64,000 nucleotides of DNA from Bifidobacterium sp. ESL0800 (lineage in GTDB: Bacteria; Actinomycetota; Actinomycetes; Actinomycetales; Bifidobacteriaceae), in the NCBI RefSeq assembly GCF_029395355.1, contig NZ_CP113913.1:930001-994000 (forward strand), written 5' to 3'. Position 1 is the first letter of the stretch. Each line of letters opens with the position of its first letter. The position numbers and the translations under genes are program-made. Under the pieces are notes generated by a model. The model was not told the DNA's origin, searched no databases, and was given only the letters and a program-made list of their open reading frames with translations. Below are positions 27,782 through 37,357 of this stretch, piece after piece.

Positions 27782-27845
27782 ATTACGCTACTCTCATCGA
27801 TTCAGATCGATTCAGATCGCTTCAAATCGATTCGAGTAGCGTAAT
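27782..27845 (-). terminator. Terminator-like element with four 10-bp direct repeats in its loop
   Basis: ATTACGCTACTC (27782-27793) and GAGTAGCGTAAT (27834-27845) are perfect 12-bp inverted repeats. Between them lie four tandem 10-bp units of ATCGATTCAG type (27796-27835). ATCGATT and AATCGAT inside add seven more base pairs. On the minus strand the stem is followed by TTTTCCTTTT, so it should end purE-purK transcription, whose stop codon is 52 bases upstream. It also lies upstream of the Fur-type gene, so the repeats may bind a protein. Confidence 0.6.
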
Positions 27846-27897
27846 ACATAATATGATTCTTCCTTGATCCAACGTCAATATGGAAAAGTCACGTTGT

Positions 27898-29070
27898 CTA
27901 TTGCCGCAGATCATCCCAGCAGCCGGTGGCTTCAAGCTCGTCGACCGTGCGCTGCGTGTCGTCGGTCAAAACCGTGATGTGCCCCATCTTGCGGTCCTGG
28001 CGCACCTCGGCCTTGCCGTAGTCATGGACGCACCACTCGGGGTGCTCGCCGATCAGCGCGCGCGTCGGAGCGACGTGCTGGCCCAAGACATTGGCCATCA
28101 CGGCTGGGCTCAGGAGCTTCGGCTGCGGCAGCGGCCAGCCTGCGATGCCACGGATATGGGCGTCGAACTGGTCGATGGAGCAGGCCTCGATGGTGTAATG
28201 GCCGGAATTGTGCGGACGCGGGGCAAGTTCGTTGACCACCACGCGGCCGTCCTTGGTAATGAACAGTTCGATGGCCAAGGTGCCGGCCAGCTCGAACCCT
28301 TTGGCCAGACGCAGCGCGAGCGCCTTGGCTTCTTTGGTAATCTCGTCGCTGACCTTAGCCGGCGCGATGGTCAGGTGCAGGATGTTGTGGCGGTGCTCGT
28401 TGCGCACGATGGGGAACGTGACGAAATCCTTGCCGTTGCCGGAGATTAGAATCGAGGCCTCGAACGCGAAATCGACGAAGCCTTCCAAGACGGATGGCGG
28501 GAACGTTCCTTCCTTTTCGTCGCGCTCATGGACCTTCGCCAGATCTTCGGGGCCATGCAGAACGACCTGCCCGTGGCCGTCATAGCCGCCGCGACGGGTC
28601 TTGAGCACTGCGGGATAACCGATTTCCTCGATGGCCTTGTCGAGTCCCGTAAGGTCGTCGACCTGACGCCAAGGTGCGGTGGCAGTGCCGTGATCGTTGA
28701 TGAACTGCTTCTCGAAGACACGGTCCTGCGTGACACGCAGCAGGTCGGTGCCTTGCGGCACGGCGACGCTGCCACGCACCTCATCGATCGCGTCGGCGTC
28801 CACGTTCTCGAACTCGTAGGTGAGCACGTCGCTGCGTTCGGCCAGTTCGCGGATGGCGGCCTTGTCGTCGTAATCGGCGGTGACCTGAAAATCGGCGACC
28901 TGGGCGACCGGGCAATCCGGCGTCGGGTCGAGCACGCCGATACGGAACCCGTGATAGCGCGCGGAAAGCGCCATCATGCGCCCGAGCTGCCCGCCTCCGA
29001 TGATACCGATGGTCGCGCCCGGCATCAACTGCTTGATCTTCCCGTTGGTCTCTTCAGACAAGCTCGGCAT
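27898..29070 (-). CDS. purK: N5-CAIR synthetase (PurK)
   Basis: 390 aa ATP-grasp enzyme that carboxylates AIR with ATP and bicarbonate to N5-CAIR. The N-terminus [18 protein letters not shown], the [17 protein letters not shown]-binding loop and [17 protein letters not shown] are diagnostic. The frame is open 15 codons further, but ATG 29070 is preferred: the upstream part ([15 protein letters not shown]) is unlike PurK, and GGTGGAAG lies before 29070. It overlaps the purE end by 17 bases, so the pair is translationally coupled. Confidence 0.96.
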   Translation of the reverse strand: MPSLSEETNGKIKQLMPGATIGIIGGGQLGRMMALSARYHGFRIGVLDPTPDCPVAQVADFQVTADYDDKAAIRELAERSDVLTYEFENVDADAIDEVRGSVAVPQGTDLLRVTQDRVFEKQFINDHGTATAPWRQVDDLTGLDKAIEEIGYPAVLKTRRGGYDGHGQVVLHGPEDLAKVHERDEKEGTFPPSVLEGFVDFAFEASILISGNGKDFVTFPIVRNEHRHNILHLTIAPAKVSDEITKEAKALALRLAKGFELAGTLAIELFITKDGRVVVNELAPRPHNSGHYTIEACSIDQFDAHIRGIAGWPLPQPKLLSPAVMANVLGQHVAPTRALIGEHPEWCVHDYGKAEVRQDRKMGHITVLTDDTQRTVDELEATGCWDDLRQ

Positions 29071-29551
29071 TGGATGCTTCCACCTTCCCCTTCGACGCCT
29101 CACGATAATCGTCAAGCGCTTTGGCTAATTTTTCGTCGTTGATGCTTAGGATGCTCACGGCCAACAGGCCGGCGTTCGTGGCCCCGGAATTGCCGATGGC
29201 CATGGTCGCCACCGGTACGCCGCCGGGCATCTGGACGATGGAAAGCAGAGAGTCCACGCCGGAAAGCGCGTGCGATTTCACCGGTACACCGATGACCGGC
29301 AACGTGGTCTGCGCGGCGACCATACCCGGAAGATGCGCAGCTCCCCCGGCCCCGGCGATGATGACCTTGACGCCGTTGCTGCGAGCATTGTGCGCAAAAT
29401 CCGCCATCAACTCAGGCGTGCGATGAGCGGAAATGACTTGTTTGGAATAGGAGACATTGAACTGGTCGAGGGTAAGGCAGGCGTGACGCATCGTCTCCCA
29501 ATCGCTTGCCGAACCCATTATCACTGCTACTTGTGGCGTATGAGCTGCCAT
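29054..29551 (-). CDS. purE: N5-CAIR mutase (PurE)
   Basis: 165 aa. It converts N5-CAIR to [18 protein letters not shown] is the N-terminal phosphate/nucleotide loop, [11 protein letters not shown] the active-site histidine loop, and [13 protein letters not shown] the third signature. ATG 29551 is chosen from the GGAGG eight bases upstream; the 47 extra codons further up are in frame but unlike PurE. It lies first in the purE-purK unit; these two genes are 14 kb away from the main purine cluster and on the opposite strand. Confidence 0.97.
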   Translation of the reverse strand: MAAHTPQVAVIMGSASDWETMRHACLTLDQFNVSYSKQVISAHRTPELMADFAHNARSNGVKVIIAGAGGAAHLPGMVAAQTTLPVIGVPVKSHALSGVDSLLSIVQMPGGVPVATMAIGNSGATNAGLLAVSILSINDEKLAKALDDYREASKGKVEASNAELV

Positions 29552-29710
29552 TGATACCTCCGGTATCCTTGGGGACAAACCCAGTCCCCACTCTACGCGA
29601 CAGCTACGAAAAAGCTGGAGGACCCGACTGCATACGAAACATGCGATTTCATCAAAAATGCCACCGGCGACTACCGATGGCATCCAAGGCATGAGTCTGC
29701 TGGCTTATGA

Positions 29711-30019
29711 CTATCGAACGAGCTCGATCTTCTCGGCTCCCGGCTTCTTCGAAGGCTTGTAGAGCACGAAACGATGGCCGATGACCTGCACCAGCTCGGC
29801 GCCGATCTGGCCGGCCAAGGTCTCGCCGACCTCTTTCTCGTCGATCGGGCAGCCGTCCTGCACCACGACTTTGAGCAACTCGTGCGATTCGAGCGTCTCC
29901 GAAGCCTGCTTGACCGCGGCGTCAGTGACCCCGTTCTTGCCGATCCACAGCAGCGGCGAGAGTTTGCTTGCCAGCGCCTTCAACTGTTTGATCTGTCGTT
30001 TGTTGAGTTTCGTTGCCAT
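29711..30019 (-). CDS. yhbY: YhbY-type CRM-domain RNA-binding protein
   Basis: 102 aa from ATG 30019 (AAGGA nine bases upstream); a TTG two codons earlier is less likely. The whole protein is one CRM domain: LNKRQIKQLKALASKL, the GxxG-type loop PLLWIGKNGVTDA, and GHRFVLYKPS at the end. YhbY associates with pre-50S ribosomal particles and assists large-subunit assembly. It lies between purE and the tRNA-Arg gene, all on the minus strand. Confidence 0.93.
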   Translation of the reverse strand: MATKLNKRQIKQLKALASKLSPLLWIGKNGVTDAAVKQASETLESHELLKVVVQDGCPIDEKEVGETLAGQIGAELVQVIGHRFVLYKPSKKPGAEKIELVR

Positions 30020-30090
30020 TGCCAAATCCTTTATTCCGATAGTTCACTGTTCCCGCTTTGCCACCCACGACACCGCGGCACTTACAAAAG

Positions 30091-30164
30091 TGACCCCGGC
30101 GAGATTCGAACTCGCGACCTACAGATTAGAAGTCAGTTGCTCTATCCAACTGAGCTACGGGGCC
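30091..30164 (-). tRNA. tRNA-Arg (anticodon TCT)
   Basis: 74 nt on the minus strand. The acceptor arm pairs GGCCCCG with CGGGGTC (one G-T wobble), followed by discriminator A; CCA is not encoded. The D arm contains AGCTCAGTTGGATAGAGC, the anticodon loop is CTTCTAA and the T arm is GCGAGTTCGAATCTCGC. The anticodon stem ACTGA/TCTGT has one T-T mismatch in the middle. The TCT anticodon reads AGA and AGG codons, rare in GC-rich genes. Confidence 0.95.
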
Positions 30165-30292
30165 AAACACCAAGTAGATATTGTAGCAGTACAGCCGAAT
30201 GAGCGTTTTCGCCCTGCGATTTGCGTTCGGATAGCAGACGCGAATACCGGCAGCCTCTTTGTTAGACTGGAATCATTACTTCAGGAGCCAGG

Positions 30293-31555
30293 ATGAGCAA
30301 CAATACCAAGGCAAAGTCAACCGCGACACAAAGCCAGCATTCGTTGCCTGTCAAGCCTGCATCATCTCGTTTCCGCGCCATGTTGAGCGCACCGGCACGC
30401 GAGTTTCCCAGATATTCGATGCTGATTTTCGCTTTGGGATTCGTCTTTCAGTTCCCCGATTCCGCGTATATGGGCCGTCGCCTGCTGTTGTGGGTGCAAC
30501 CGACACTGGCGCTTTTGCTCTATGTCGCCATGCTCAAGGCTCCCCGACTGGTCTGGCAACGCGTTGCGGCCTTGGCTTTAATCGCCGTGTGCATCTGGGC
30601 GTCGCCGTTTATGCGTCACGGCGGGCAATTGCTGACCTACGTCGTCGAGGCGGAAGCCTCATTGCTCTTCGGACCACTTTTCGGCTACGTCGCCATTGCG
30701 GTGTCGGCTCCGTTGATGTGGGCACTGACCCCGATTTTGAATGACCTATCCGGCAACCACAGCATGTATTTCCTTGTTATGGCGCTCTATATACTGCTCG
30801 CCGGTATTCTGTTCATGGTCTATACCACCCAATCAACGAAGCTGCAGCGGGCCAACGCACAGCTCGCGCACGACGTCGAGACCATCGAGTCGCTGACGCT
30901 TTCCCGTGAGCGCGCCAGCATGGCCAGCGAAATGCACGATTCCATCGGCCAACGCTTGACCGCCATGCACTACGCCCATGAGTCCGCGCTCAACGCCGCG
31001 GCCGCCACTGAAAACCTCACCGACGAAGAACGAGCAAAAATCAACAAGCCTATCGCAAGAGCCGACGCCATCGCCAAGGATGCCTTGTCCGAAGTCCGGC
31101 AAATGGCACGGGCGCTCGACCCCTCGGCGTTGGGCCAGACACTCACCAACGACTCCATCGAGGCGATGGCCCATTCCTTCGCCGACGCCGGCCTAGACAT
31201 GCACACCGACATCATCGGCAGCGTAAACCTACTGGATGCCGATATACAAACCCTGGTATTCCGGGCCATGCAGGAGACGCTGACCAATGCCGTCCGCCAC
31301 GCCCACGCCACCAAAGTCAATCTGACGCTCATCGTCAGTGGGGAAGAAACGACACTGAGCGTCGAGGATGACGGACCAGGCATCGATGTCGACGACATCG
31401 ATCACGGCTTCGGTCTCTCGGCACTTGAAAAGCGCGCCCGACAAGCCGGAGGAACGCTCATCCTCGGCGAATCACAGGAACTCGGCGGTGCCAGCGTGAC
31501 CCTGACGGTTCCGCTGACAGGCGATGCGGAAGCGGAAAGGACGGCACACAAATGA
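30293..31555 (+). CDS. NarL-type sensor histidine kinase
   Basis: 420 aa. About five hydrophobic segments lie in residues 40-178, followed by a short coiled stretch (STKLQRANAQLAHDVETIES) and a HisKA_3 dimerisation domain. The phosphoacceptor is H215 in EMHDSIGQRL. The HATPase_c domain contains ETLTNAVRHAHAT (N-box), VEDDGPGID (G1) and GFGLSALEKRAR (G2). No sensory domain outside the membrane is obvious, so the membrane segments themselves may sense the signal. ATG 30293 follows AGGAG. It overlaps the response regulator by four bases (ATGA). Confidence 0.92.
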   Translation: MSNNTKAKSTATQSQHSLPVKPASSRFRAMLSAPAREFPRYSMLIFALGFVFQFPDSAYMGRRLLLWVQPTLALLLYVAMLKAPRLVWQRVAALALIAVCIWASPFMRHGGQLLTYVVEAEASLLFGPLFGYVAIAVSAPLMWALTPILNDLSGNHSMYFLVMALYILLAGILFMVYTTQSTKLQRANAQLAHDVETIESLTLSRERASMASEMHDSIGQRLTAMHYAHESALNAAAATENLTDEERAKINKPIARADAIAKDALSEVRQMARALDPSALGQTLTNDSIEAMAHSFADAGLDMHTDIIGSVNLLDADIQTLVFRAMQETLTNAVRHAHATKVNLTLIVSGEETTLSVEDDGPGIDVDDIDHGFGLSALEKRARQAGGTLILGESQELGGASVTLTVPLTGDAEAERTAHK

Positions 31556-32253
31556 CGGACGCTTCACCAATGGCCGGAACGAACAAGCTCATTCGCCTGC
31601 TGATCGTGGATGATCAGGAGCTCATTCTGACCGGCCTTGCCGAACTCGTTTTCTTCATGCCCGACGTCGAAATCGCGGCACAGGAGCTCAGCGGCAAAGC
31701 AGTGCTCGCGTTGGGCAAAGCCACGCTCGATTCCATCGACGTCGCGCTCATCGACGCGCGTATGCCGCAGATGAGCGGCACGGAACTCATCTCCCGGCTG
31801 CACGCCGATTATCCCGGCATCAAATGCATCCTCTTGACAGCCTTCGACGAGGATGACAACCTTATCGCCTCAATGAAGGCCGGGGCCGTGGGTTATCTGC
31901 TCAAAGACGTCTCCACTTCCGAGCTGAACGCCGCCATCCATACCGCAGCTGCTGGCGGAAAGGTCATCGGCGCCAGCGCCACGGCACATGTCATGCGTCT
32001 TATCACACAGTCCAATAATGATGGCAACAGCGACGATAACAACAATGGAGAAAACACACGAACTTCGGCTCTGACACCACGGGACCAGCAAATCGCCTCG
32101 TTCGTGGCCCTTGGCATGACCAATTCCGAAATCGCCTCAAAACTGTTCCTCTCGACCGGAACCGTGAAGAACCATGTCAGCCGCATTTTCTCGGCTCTGA
32201 ATGTCCGCAACCGCACCGAACTGACCGCACTACTCAACGGAACGCTGGACTAG
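31552..32253 (+). CDS. NarL/FixJ-type response regulator
   Basis: 233 aa. The receiver domain has acidic residues D20/D21 (LLIVDDQEL), phosphoacceptor D68 (LIDARMP) and the KDVS lysine. A linker of about 20 Asn/Asp-rich residues (NNDGNSDDNNNGE) is longer than usual. The C-terminal LuxR helix-turn-helix contains LTPRDQQIASFVALGMTNSEIA. It is cotranscribed with the kinase. The convergent BceAB-like transporter at 32.3-34.5 kb is a likely target because such systems are often adjacent, but no operator was identified. Confidence 0.93.
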   Translation: MTDASPMAGTNKLIRLLIVDDQELILTGLAELVFFMPDVEIAAQELSGKAVLALGKATLDSIDVALIDARMPQMSGTELISRLHADYPGIKCILLTAFDEDDNLIASMKAGAVGYLLKDVSTSELNAAIHTAAAGGKVIGASATAHVMRLITQSNNDGNSDDNNNGENTRTSALTPRDQQIASFVALGMTNSEIASKLFLSTGTVKNHVSRIFSALNVRNRTELTALLNGTLD

Positions 32254-32268
32254 TACCCCGATACGGAC

Positions 32269-32296
32269 GGGATAATCGGGACATTCCGATTATCCC
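32269..32296. terminator. Bidirectional hairpin between convergent genes
   Basis: GGGATAATCGG (32269-32279), loop GACATT, CCGATTATCCC (32286-32296): a perfect 11-bp stem between the response regulator and FtsX permease genes. No T-tract is present. Confidence 0.6.
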
Positions 32297-32314
32297 CTGA
32301 ACATCAGCCATGCA

Positions 32315-33745
32315 TCATTCCCCGATTGCGGAGGCGATGATGCGCACGGAGTCCTGATACCGGGTGGCCATTCCCTGAACGCCCGTGGCCACGGCCCCTA
32401 CGACAACAGCGATGACGAGGATGCCGAGCCAACCGGCCAGTTGCAGGTTCGGCACGCAAGCACCCACCAGTTTCAACAGGCCGGAATCAATGGAAAGCAA
32501 CGCCACATTCGTGATGATGAAGGCGAGGAAAACCGCGCTTGCCGCCATGATCGCGCCGTCCAGGAACGACAGAACCCGCAGCTGGCCGACCTCGGCACCG
32601 GCCACGTAGGTCAACGCGGCGTCGATCCTGCGTTCGCCGGCCGAAATGCAGAGCCCGGCCACGACGCCGGCCAACGCCACCACCAGCGCGGGCGCCAAGA
32701 TGGCGAGGATCCTGTCGAGCCCTGCGGCCTCATACCCTTTGACTCCCGGCGCGACATGGTCCATGGTCGAGGCGGATGTGGATATCGCGCTGGATACCGT
32801 CATCGTCATGGCCAGTCCGATCACCAAGGGCATCACCGTGCCGCTTTGCCGGTCGATACGGCCGCTCGACTGCTGCCCGGCCAGCCTCCAGGTGGCAGAC
32901 GGCACAGGAATGGACGTCCACCATGAGGTGAACCGTCCCAGTACGGCAGGCGCGGCCAAAGCCAGCGCGAACACCATGAGGAACATGCCGCCAATGACGG
33001 TCAGCAGCAGCATGGTCCCGGTCGAATCGGAAACGGCCTTGCCCGCCATGATCGCGGCGCGGCTCGCACGCTTCAGCGTCATACTCGACAGGGAGAGCAG
33101 CATCGCAGCCGCCGCCAGCAGCAGCACGACAAACGTCCAACGGCGGGCACCAAGGTGACGCGGCGGATTCTGCGACTGCCGCAACGCCTCGATCGGGCTG
33201 ATCCGTGCCATGGAACGCATGGTGAACACCGTACCGACCAGCACCGTAACCCCGCCGAACTCCGCCCCCTTGACCAAGGCCGAATACACGCCCGTACCGT
33301 CGTAGGGCAGAAAACTCCCCGTGTCCTGCAAAATCGGCAGGTAGAACCAATAGAAACACCGAGCAACAGGCGGCACCAAGACGAACGCCACCACGTTCGC
33401 CATCACGAACAAGACCGCGACTACCACGATCGTACGTATCAGCAGCTGGACCGGCGTGGCGCCCTGAAGCACCAACAGCGCCAGTTGACGTCGACGCTGT
33501 TTCAAGGCCGAGGAGACCACCCAGAGCACCACGAAGACGAACATCACAATCAGAAAGAACATCGGCAAGTCGATCATGTCGGCGATGGCATGACGGGTGC
33601 CGGTGCAGCCGGCATCGCAGGCCCGCTTCAGCGATTCCTGCAACGCCATGAAGAGCGACAATGTGTACTGGCCCACAATCAGCACCAAGCCAACCGCACC
33701 CCAGACCAGCGGCGCGGCTTTCAAGTCCTTCAATATGCCTTTCAT
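32315..33745 (-). CDS. ABC transporter permease (FtsX/BceB-like)
   Basis: 476 aa with about ten hydrophobic segments, arranged as two FtsX-like halves. The first half ends in RMARISPIEALRQSQN, the cytoplasmic turn typical of FtsX permeases. ATG 33745 overlaps the end of the ATPase gene by four bases. With the ATPase it forms a transporter of the type that exports or detoxifies cell-wall-active peptides. The absence of one large extracellular loop separates it from classic BceB, so peptide sensing is not assured. Confidence 0.83.
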   Translation of the reverse strand: MKGILKDLKAAPLVWGAVGLVLIVGQYTLSLFMALQESLKRACDAGCTGTRHAIADMIDLPMFFLIVMFVFVVLWVVSSALKQRRRQLALLVLQGATPVQLLIRTIVVVAVLFVMANVVAFVLVPPVARCFYWFYLPILQDTGSFLPYDGTGVYSALVKGAEFGGVTVLVGTVFTMRSMARISPIEALRQSQNPPRHLGARRWTFVVLLLAAAAMLLSLSSMTLKRASRAAIMAGKAVSDSTGTMLLLTVIGGMFLMVFALALAAPAVLGRFTSWWTSIPVPSATWRLAGQQSSGRIDRQSGTVMPLVIGLAMTMTVSSAISTSASTMDHVAPGVKGYEAAGLDRILAILAPALVVALAGVVAGLCISAGERRIDAALTYVAGAEVGQLRVLSFLDGAIMAASAVFLAFIITNVALLSIDSGLLKLVGACVPNLQLAGWLGILVIAVVVGAVATGVQGMATRYQDSVRIIASAIGE

Positions 33746-34518
33746 GCGTTCACTCCGTTACGGGAATCGTCGAGCCGTGCAGCCGGCGCGATCCTGCCGT
33801 CACGCACCTCGACAATCCGATCGCATTGTCTCGCGATTTCGGGGCTGTGAGTGACCATCACGACCGTTTTCTTGGGGTCGCGCGCCACGTCGCGCAGCAC
33901 CTCGATCACCTTCCGGCCGTTGCCTTGGTCGAGCGCACCGGTCGGTTCGTCGGCAAAAATGATGTCCGGACTGGTCAAGAGCACCCGGGCCAGCGCCACG
34001 CGCTGCTGCTCGCCGCCCGACAGCTCGGTCACGCTAGACTTGCGCTGAGCGCCCAGGCCGAAATAGTCCAGTATGCTCTGCGCCTTCTTGCGCGGGAAGC
34101 GCGAAGCACGCAGCGTGAACGGCAGGGCGAGGTTCTCCTCCACGCTCATGCTGGCCACCAGATTGTAGGACTGGAAGACGAATCCCAGATGGTTGCGTCT
34201 GAATCTGGTCAGCTTCGTGGGTTTCATACCGCCGATCTGCGTGCCAAGCAGCGAGACCGAACCCTGCGTAAACCTCTCCAGACCTGCCAGACAGTAGAGC
34301 AACGTCGACTTGCCGGAACCGGAAGGACCGACGATGGCCGTCATCTGGCCGGGGTAGGCGCGAAAATCGATGTCCTTGAGAATCGTGACCGAGTCGCCCT
34401 TGCGCGGCGAGACCGTCATCGTCAGTCCGTTGGCCATCACCGAGGGTGCTGATCCGTCCGTCCGCTGAGACCCTGTATCAACGGAAGATTGATATATTGT
34501 AGTACGTTGTGTATTCAT
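33742..34518 (-). CDS. ABC transporter ATP-binding protein (LolD/BceA type)
   Basis: 258 aa from ATG 34518, preceded by GAGGA; an in-frame start at 34536 would add six residues. Walker A is GPSGSGKST, Q-loop FVFQSYN, signature ELSGGEQQRVALAR, Walker B IIFADEPTGALD and H-loop MVTHS. The GALD after Walker B is typical of BceA/LolD-type ATPases serving FtsX permeases. The first 25 residues are variable. The permease overlaps its stop by four bases. Confidence 0.93.
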   Translation of the reverse strand: MNTQRTTIYQSSVDTGSQRTDGSAPSVMANGLTMTVSPRKGDSVTILKDIDFRAYPGQMTAIVGPSGSGKSTLLYCLAGLERFTQGSVSLLGTQIGGMKPTKLTRFRRNHLGFVFQSYNLVASMSVEENLALPFTLRASRFPRKKAQSILDYFGLGAQRKSSVTELSGGEQQRVALARVLLTSPDIIFADEPTGALDQGNGRKVIEVLRDVARDPKKTVVMVTHSPEIARQCDRIVEVRDGRIAPAARLDDSRNGVNA

Positions 34519-34745
34519 GGTTTCATCCTCACACATCTCACGATGCCGTGCCCAGTGCCGAAAGTCATTGTTTTCCCCTAGGCCGTAGCTATATCAAATT
34601 GGAAATGATCGATGTCCGGCACGTCAATTGGAGATACAAAGAATGGCCGAGCAATGCGACACAGCGACTACGCAAGTCCAGGAATATGGCGGAATTGCAA
34701 TGGAAACCTGCTATTCGTGTCGCAAAGCCACGATAAACTCGAGTC

Positions 34746-36002
34746 ATGCATACGGACGAGGGAATGCCCCATACAGATGACCACAACGAAGCCCGGCAGG
34801 CCACCGAGCCGTTTTCTGCGGCGCTTCCCTTCGACCATCGTGTGAGTGTGAATCAAAACCTGACCTTCGAATATGCGAAACCTGCGTTCGCTTCGGCCGG
34901 CATCGAATGGTGCGACGAAAACCTGGTACGACTGCATCTTTTCGATGCCGAAAAGCAAGCCACCAACACCGCTCTCCTGCTTTCCGAGCAATGCCCTTAC
35001 CTTGTCAAATGTGCGGTCTTCGACGGCGAGACCAAATCGAAGCTCACGGAACGGCAGAACGTTTCGGGCTCTCTCCTGAATCAAATCGACGCCACAATGA
35101 TGTTCCTCAACCGGCACAACCCTGAAAACGCGTGGCCGCAGACCGCCCTGCGCGAATCGCTTGTCAACGCCGTTTTGCACCGCAATTACGACAAGAACGG
35201 GCCGATTCTCATCAGTATCTTCGATTCGAGCATCGAAATCGTCTCCCCCGGCGGTCTGGTGGACGGTTTTGAGGTCAACGACCTGTTGAACGGGGTCAGC
35301 GAATCACGCAACGCGTGGCTTGCAGACGCATTCGAAGCCCTGCACTTAAGCGAGAACTGCGGCACCGGGGTGCAGCGAATCCTTGATGCCTATTCGCAGA
35401 GCCTTTCCAGCCCGCAGCTGCGTGTCGGCCCTGGATCGGTGGCGATGATTCTGCCCAAGCCGGTGCCCGACTCCGTATGGCCGGAGCAGACAGACGACGA
35501 AAATGCCGAAAGTGCCGAAAACGGCACTTCGAATGGCGCTAATCATGATTCCGGCAAGGAATCAGGCAGAGCCAAACGCTATACGTTCCCATTGGGCGGC
35601 CCGCATCTGTTCACCACGAATCCGGCCGAAGCGCTCAGCGGAAGCCGCGTGTTGGACGTGGCGCCTCTCCCCTCCGTGGTTTTTGCGGGTGAGAAAGCAT
35701 GGAAGCTTCTTAACGGCGATTATGGTTCCCAGAAATCGGACTCGTTGCCCGGCAATGTCAAAGACGAATTGCGCGCATGGGCCAAAGGTGCGGAAACGGA
35801 CCAATTGCAAATCAACACCCTTGAGGAGATCACCATGCATCTGATCTCAAAGAGAAAGAGCGCGATGAGTCTCAAGGAAATCCAAAGCCAATTGGGCACC
35901 AATTCCGGAGCAATGACCGACGTGCTCAAAGGCCTCACCGATCAAGGAAAGCTGCAAAGCATCACTTCGGCGGGAACAACAAGATACTCGTTGCCTTACT
36001 AG
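34746..36002 (+). CDS. HATPase_c_4 / winged-helix regulator (truncated Schlafen-AlbA type)
   Basis: 418 aa. The core TALRESLVNAVLHRNYDKNG and IEIVSPGGLVDGF form an HATPase_c_4 (RecG-like ATP-binding) domain, and LSENCGTGVQRILDAY is its conserved end. The usual N-terminal Schlafen/AlbA_2 DNA-binding domain is not recognisable; only its tail (LHLFDAEKQATNTALLL, YLVKCAVFDG) remains after a short unrelated N-terminus. A low-complexity Asn/Glu/Ser stretch (about 245-275) leads to a C-terminal winged helix (MSLKEIQSQLGTNSGAMTDVLKGL). Proteins of this class act as transcriptional regulators. No ribosome binding site is clear at ATG 34746; ATG 34764 is an alternative. It stands alone. Confidence 0.68.
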   Translation: MHTDEGMPHTDDHNEARQATEPFSAALPFDHRVSVNQNLTFEYAKPAFASAGIEWCDENLVRLHLFDAEKQATNTALLLSEQCPYLVKCAVFDGETKSKLTERQNVSGSLLNQIDATMMFLNRHNPENAWPQTALRESLVNAVLHRNYDKNGPILISIFDSSIEIVSPGGLVDGFEVNDLLNGVSESRNAWLADAFEALHLSENCGTGVQRILDAYSQSLSSPQLRVGPGSVAMILPKPVPDSVWPEQTDDENAESAENGTSNGANHDSGKESGRAKRYTFPLGGPHLFTTNPAEALSGSRVLDVAPLPSVVFAGEKAWKLLNGDYGSQKSDSLPGNVKDELRAWAKGAETDQLQINTLEEITMHLISKRKSAMSLKEIQSQLGTNSGAMTDVLKGLTDQGKLQSITSAGTTRYSLPY

Positions 36003-36160
36003 TGGCGAATTCGTAGTCTCACGCGTATTGTTTTACCTTGGCTGTCACGGCAATTCAGCGAAAAAATAGAGACAGACCAGTCGGCGGCACGAAATATGAA
36101 ACCCTATTGAATCAAGAAGCCGGACACCCGTGATTCAGCATTGCCGCAACATACCATCAG

Positions 36161-37357
36161 TCAGTTGATGATCAGCGCCAGTCCGAGCAGCACAGCCAAA
36201 AACAGGACGTTGACGACGGTATAGACCAGCAGATAGCGGCCTTTCTTGTCCGGATACTTGCGTGCGATCTGCTGATAGGAAATGAGCGAGGCCATCGAGG
36301 CGATCAGCGTGCCCAACCCGCCGAGGTTAGTGCCGATAATCAGCTCACGCCACTGGCTGCAGAACCCGGAAAGCAGGATGGAGGTAGGCACGTTGCTGAT
36401 GATCTGGCTCGAGGCGACGGCGACTTCCATCGGATGCTGGTTGACTATTGAGGCCACAAAATTCGAGAACTCCGGAACACGGCGCATGTTGCCGATGAAA
36501 ATGAAGAACATGACGAACGTGAGCGGCAGACTCCAGTCGACCTTGAGGAACGCATGACGGTCGCAGACCAGGAACGCGCCGAACACCAAAACGCACATCA
36601 ACCACAGCGGAATCGAACCACCGACCGTGAAAATGCAGATAAGGAACAGGATGGCATAAACTATCGCCCGCCAACCTCCGTAGCCTGCACCGTAGTTGAG
36701 CACACGGATCTCATCCGGCTTCCCGTCGCTTTGCGGCGCGAACAGCGATTGCTCGATGCCCTTGTGCCCAAGCCCTGCAAAATCCGCCTGGCTGCTACGG
36801 CAACGGAACATGACGAGGATGACGGCCAGCAGCATGATCGCGGAAGCCAACGAGAACGGCCCCATGACATTGAGGAACTCCGAGGTCGGCATCTTGGAAA
36901 CGGATTTGAGATACAGGTTATGGGCGTTGCCGACAGGGGTCAACATGCTGCCGGTATTGGCACCGATGGTCATCAATGTGGCGACGAGAACGGCCTTGTT
37001 CTCCATTTTCGCCATTACCAGCACCGAAATCGCGAACGGGATGAACGTGACCAGAGAGACGTCGTTGGTGATGAAAATCGCCGAGAAGAACGTCAGGGAA
37101 ACCAGCGCGATCACCAACGCGCTTTCGGTATGCACATGCTCGAGCAGCTTGGTGCCGATGATATGGAAGACGCCGATGCGCTGGAAGCCGCAGACCACGA
37201 GCATCAGGCAGACAAGCTGGGAAATGGTGTTCATGTGGATATAGCCAAGGTACTGACGGTCCGGTGGAACGATAAAACAGGAAATGATGGCGAGTATCGT
37301 CGCCACCACCAAGATGGTGTCGTTTTTCAGTTCCTTGACGATCCACTTGCGCATCAA
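36161..37357 (-). CDS. SLC13/ArsB-type ion transporter permease
   Basis: 398 aa with about ten hydrophobic helices. The motif FITNDVSLVTFIPFAI and the repeated ISNVPTSILLSGF fall at the two hairpin positions that bind substrate in the ion transporter superfamily (ArsB, NhaD, CitMHS, DASS). MTIGANTGSMLTPVGNAHNL is typical of ArsB/NhaD-like members. The substrate could be a dicarboxylate, Na+/H+ or an oxyanion, and no neighbour narrows it. No arsR or arsC gene is nearby, which speaks against arsenite export. Confidence 0.8.
   Translation of the reverse strand: MMRKWIVKELKNDTILVVATILAIISCFIVPPDRQYLGYIHMNTISQLVCLMLVVCGFQRIGVFHIIGTKLLEHVHTESALVIALVSLTFFSAIFITNDVSLVTFIPFAISVLVMAKMENKAVLVATLMTIGANTGSMLTPVGNAHNLYLKSVSKMPTSEFLNVMGPFSLASAIMLLAVILVMFRCRSSQADFAGLGHKGIEQSLFAPQSDGKPDEIRVLNYGAGYGGWRAIVYAILFLICIFTVGGSIPLWLMCVLVFGAFLVCDRHAFLKVDWSLPLTFVMFFIFIGNMRRVPEFSNFVASIVNQHPMEVAVASSQIISNVPTSILLSGFCSQWRELIIGTNLGGLGTLIASMASLISYQQIARKYPDKKGRYLLVYTVVNVLFLAVLLGLALIIN

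Noticed and set aside
36161-37357. Arsenite efflux operon
   Set aside because: Although the permease resembles ArsB/NhaD, no arsR, arsC or arsA is nearby, and the fold is shared by carriers of other ions.
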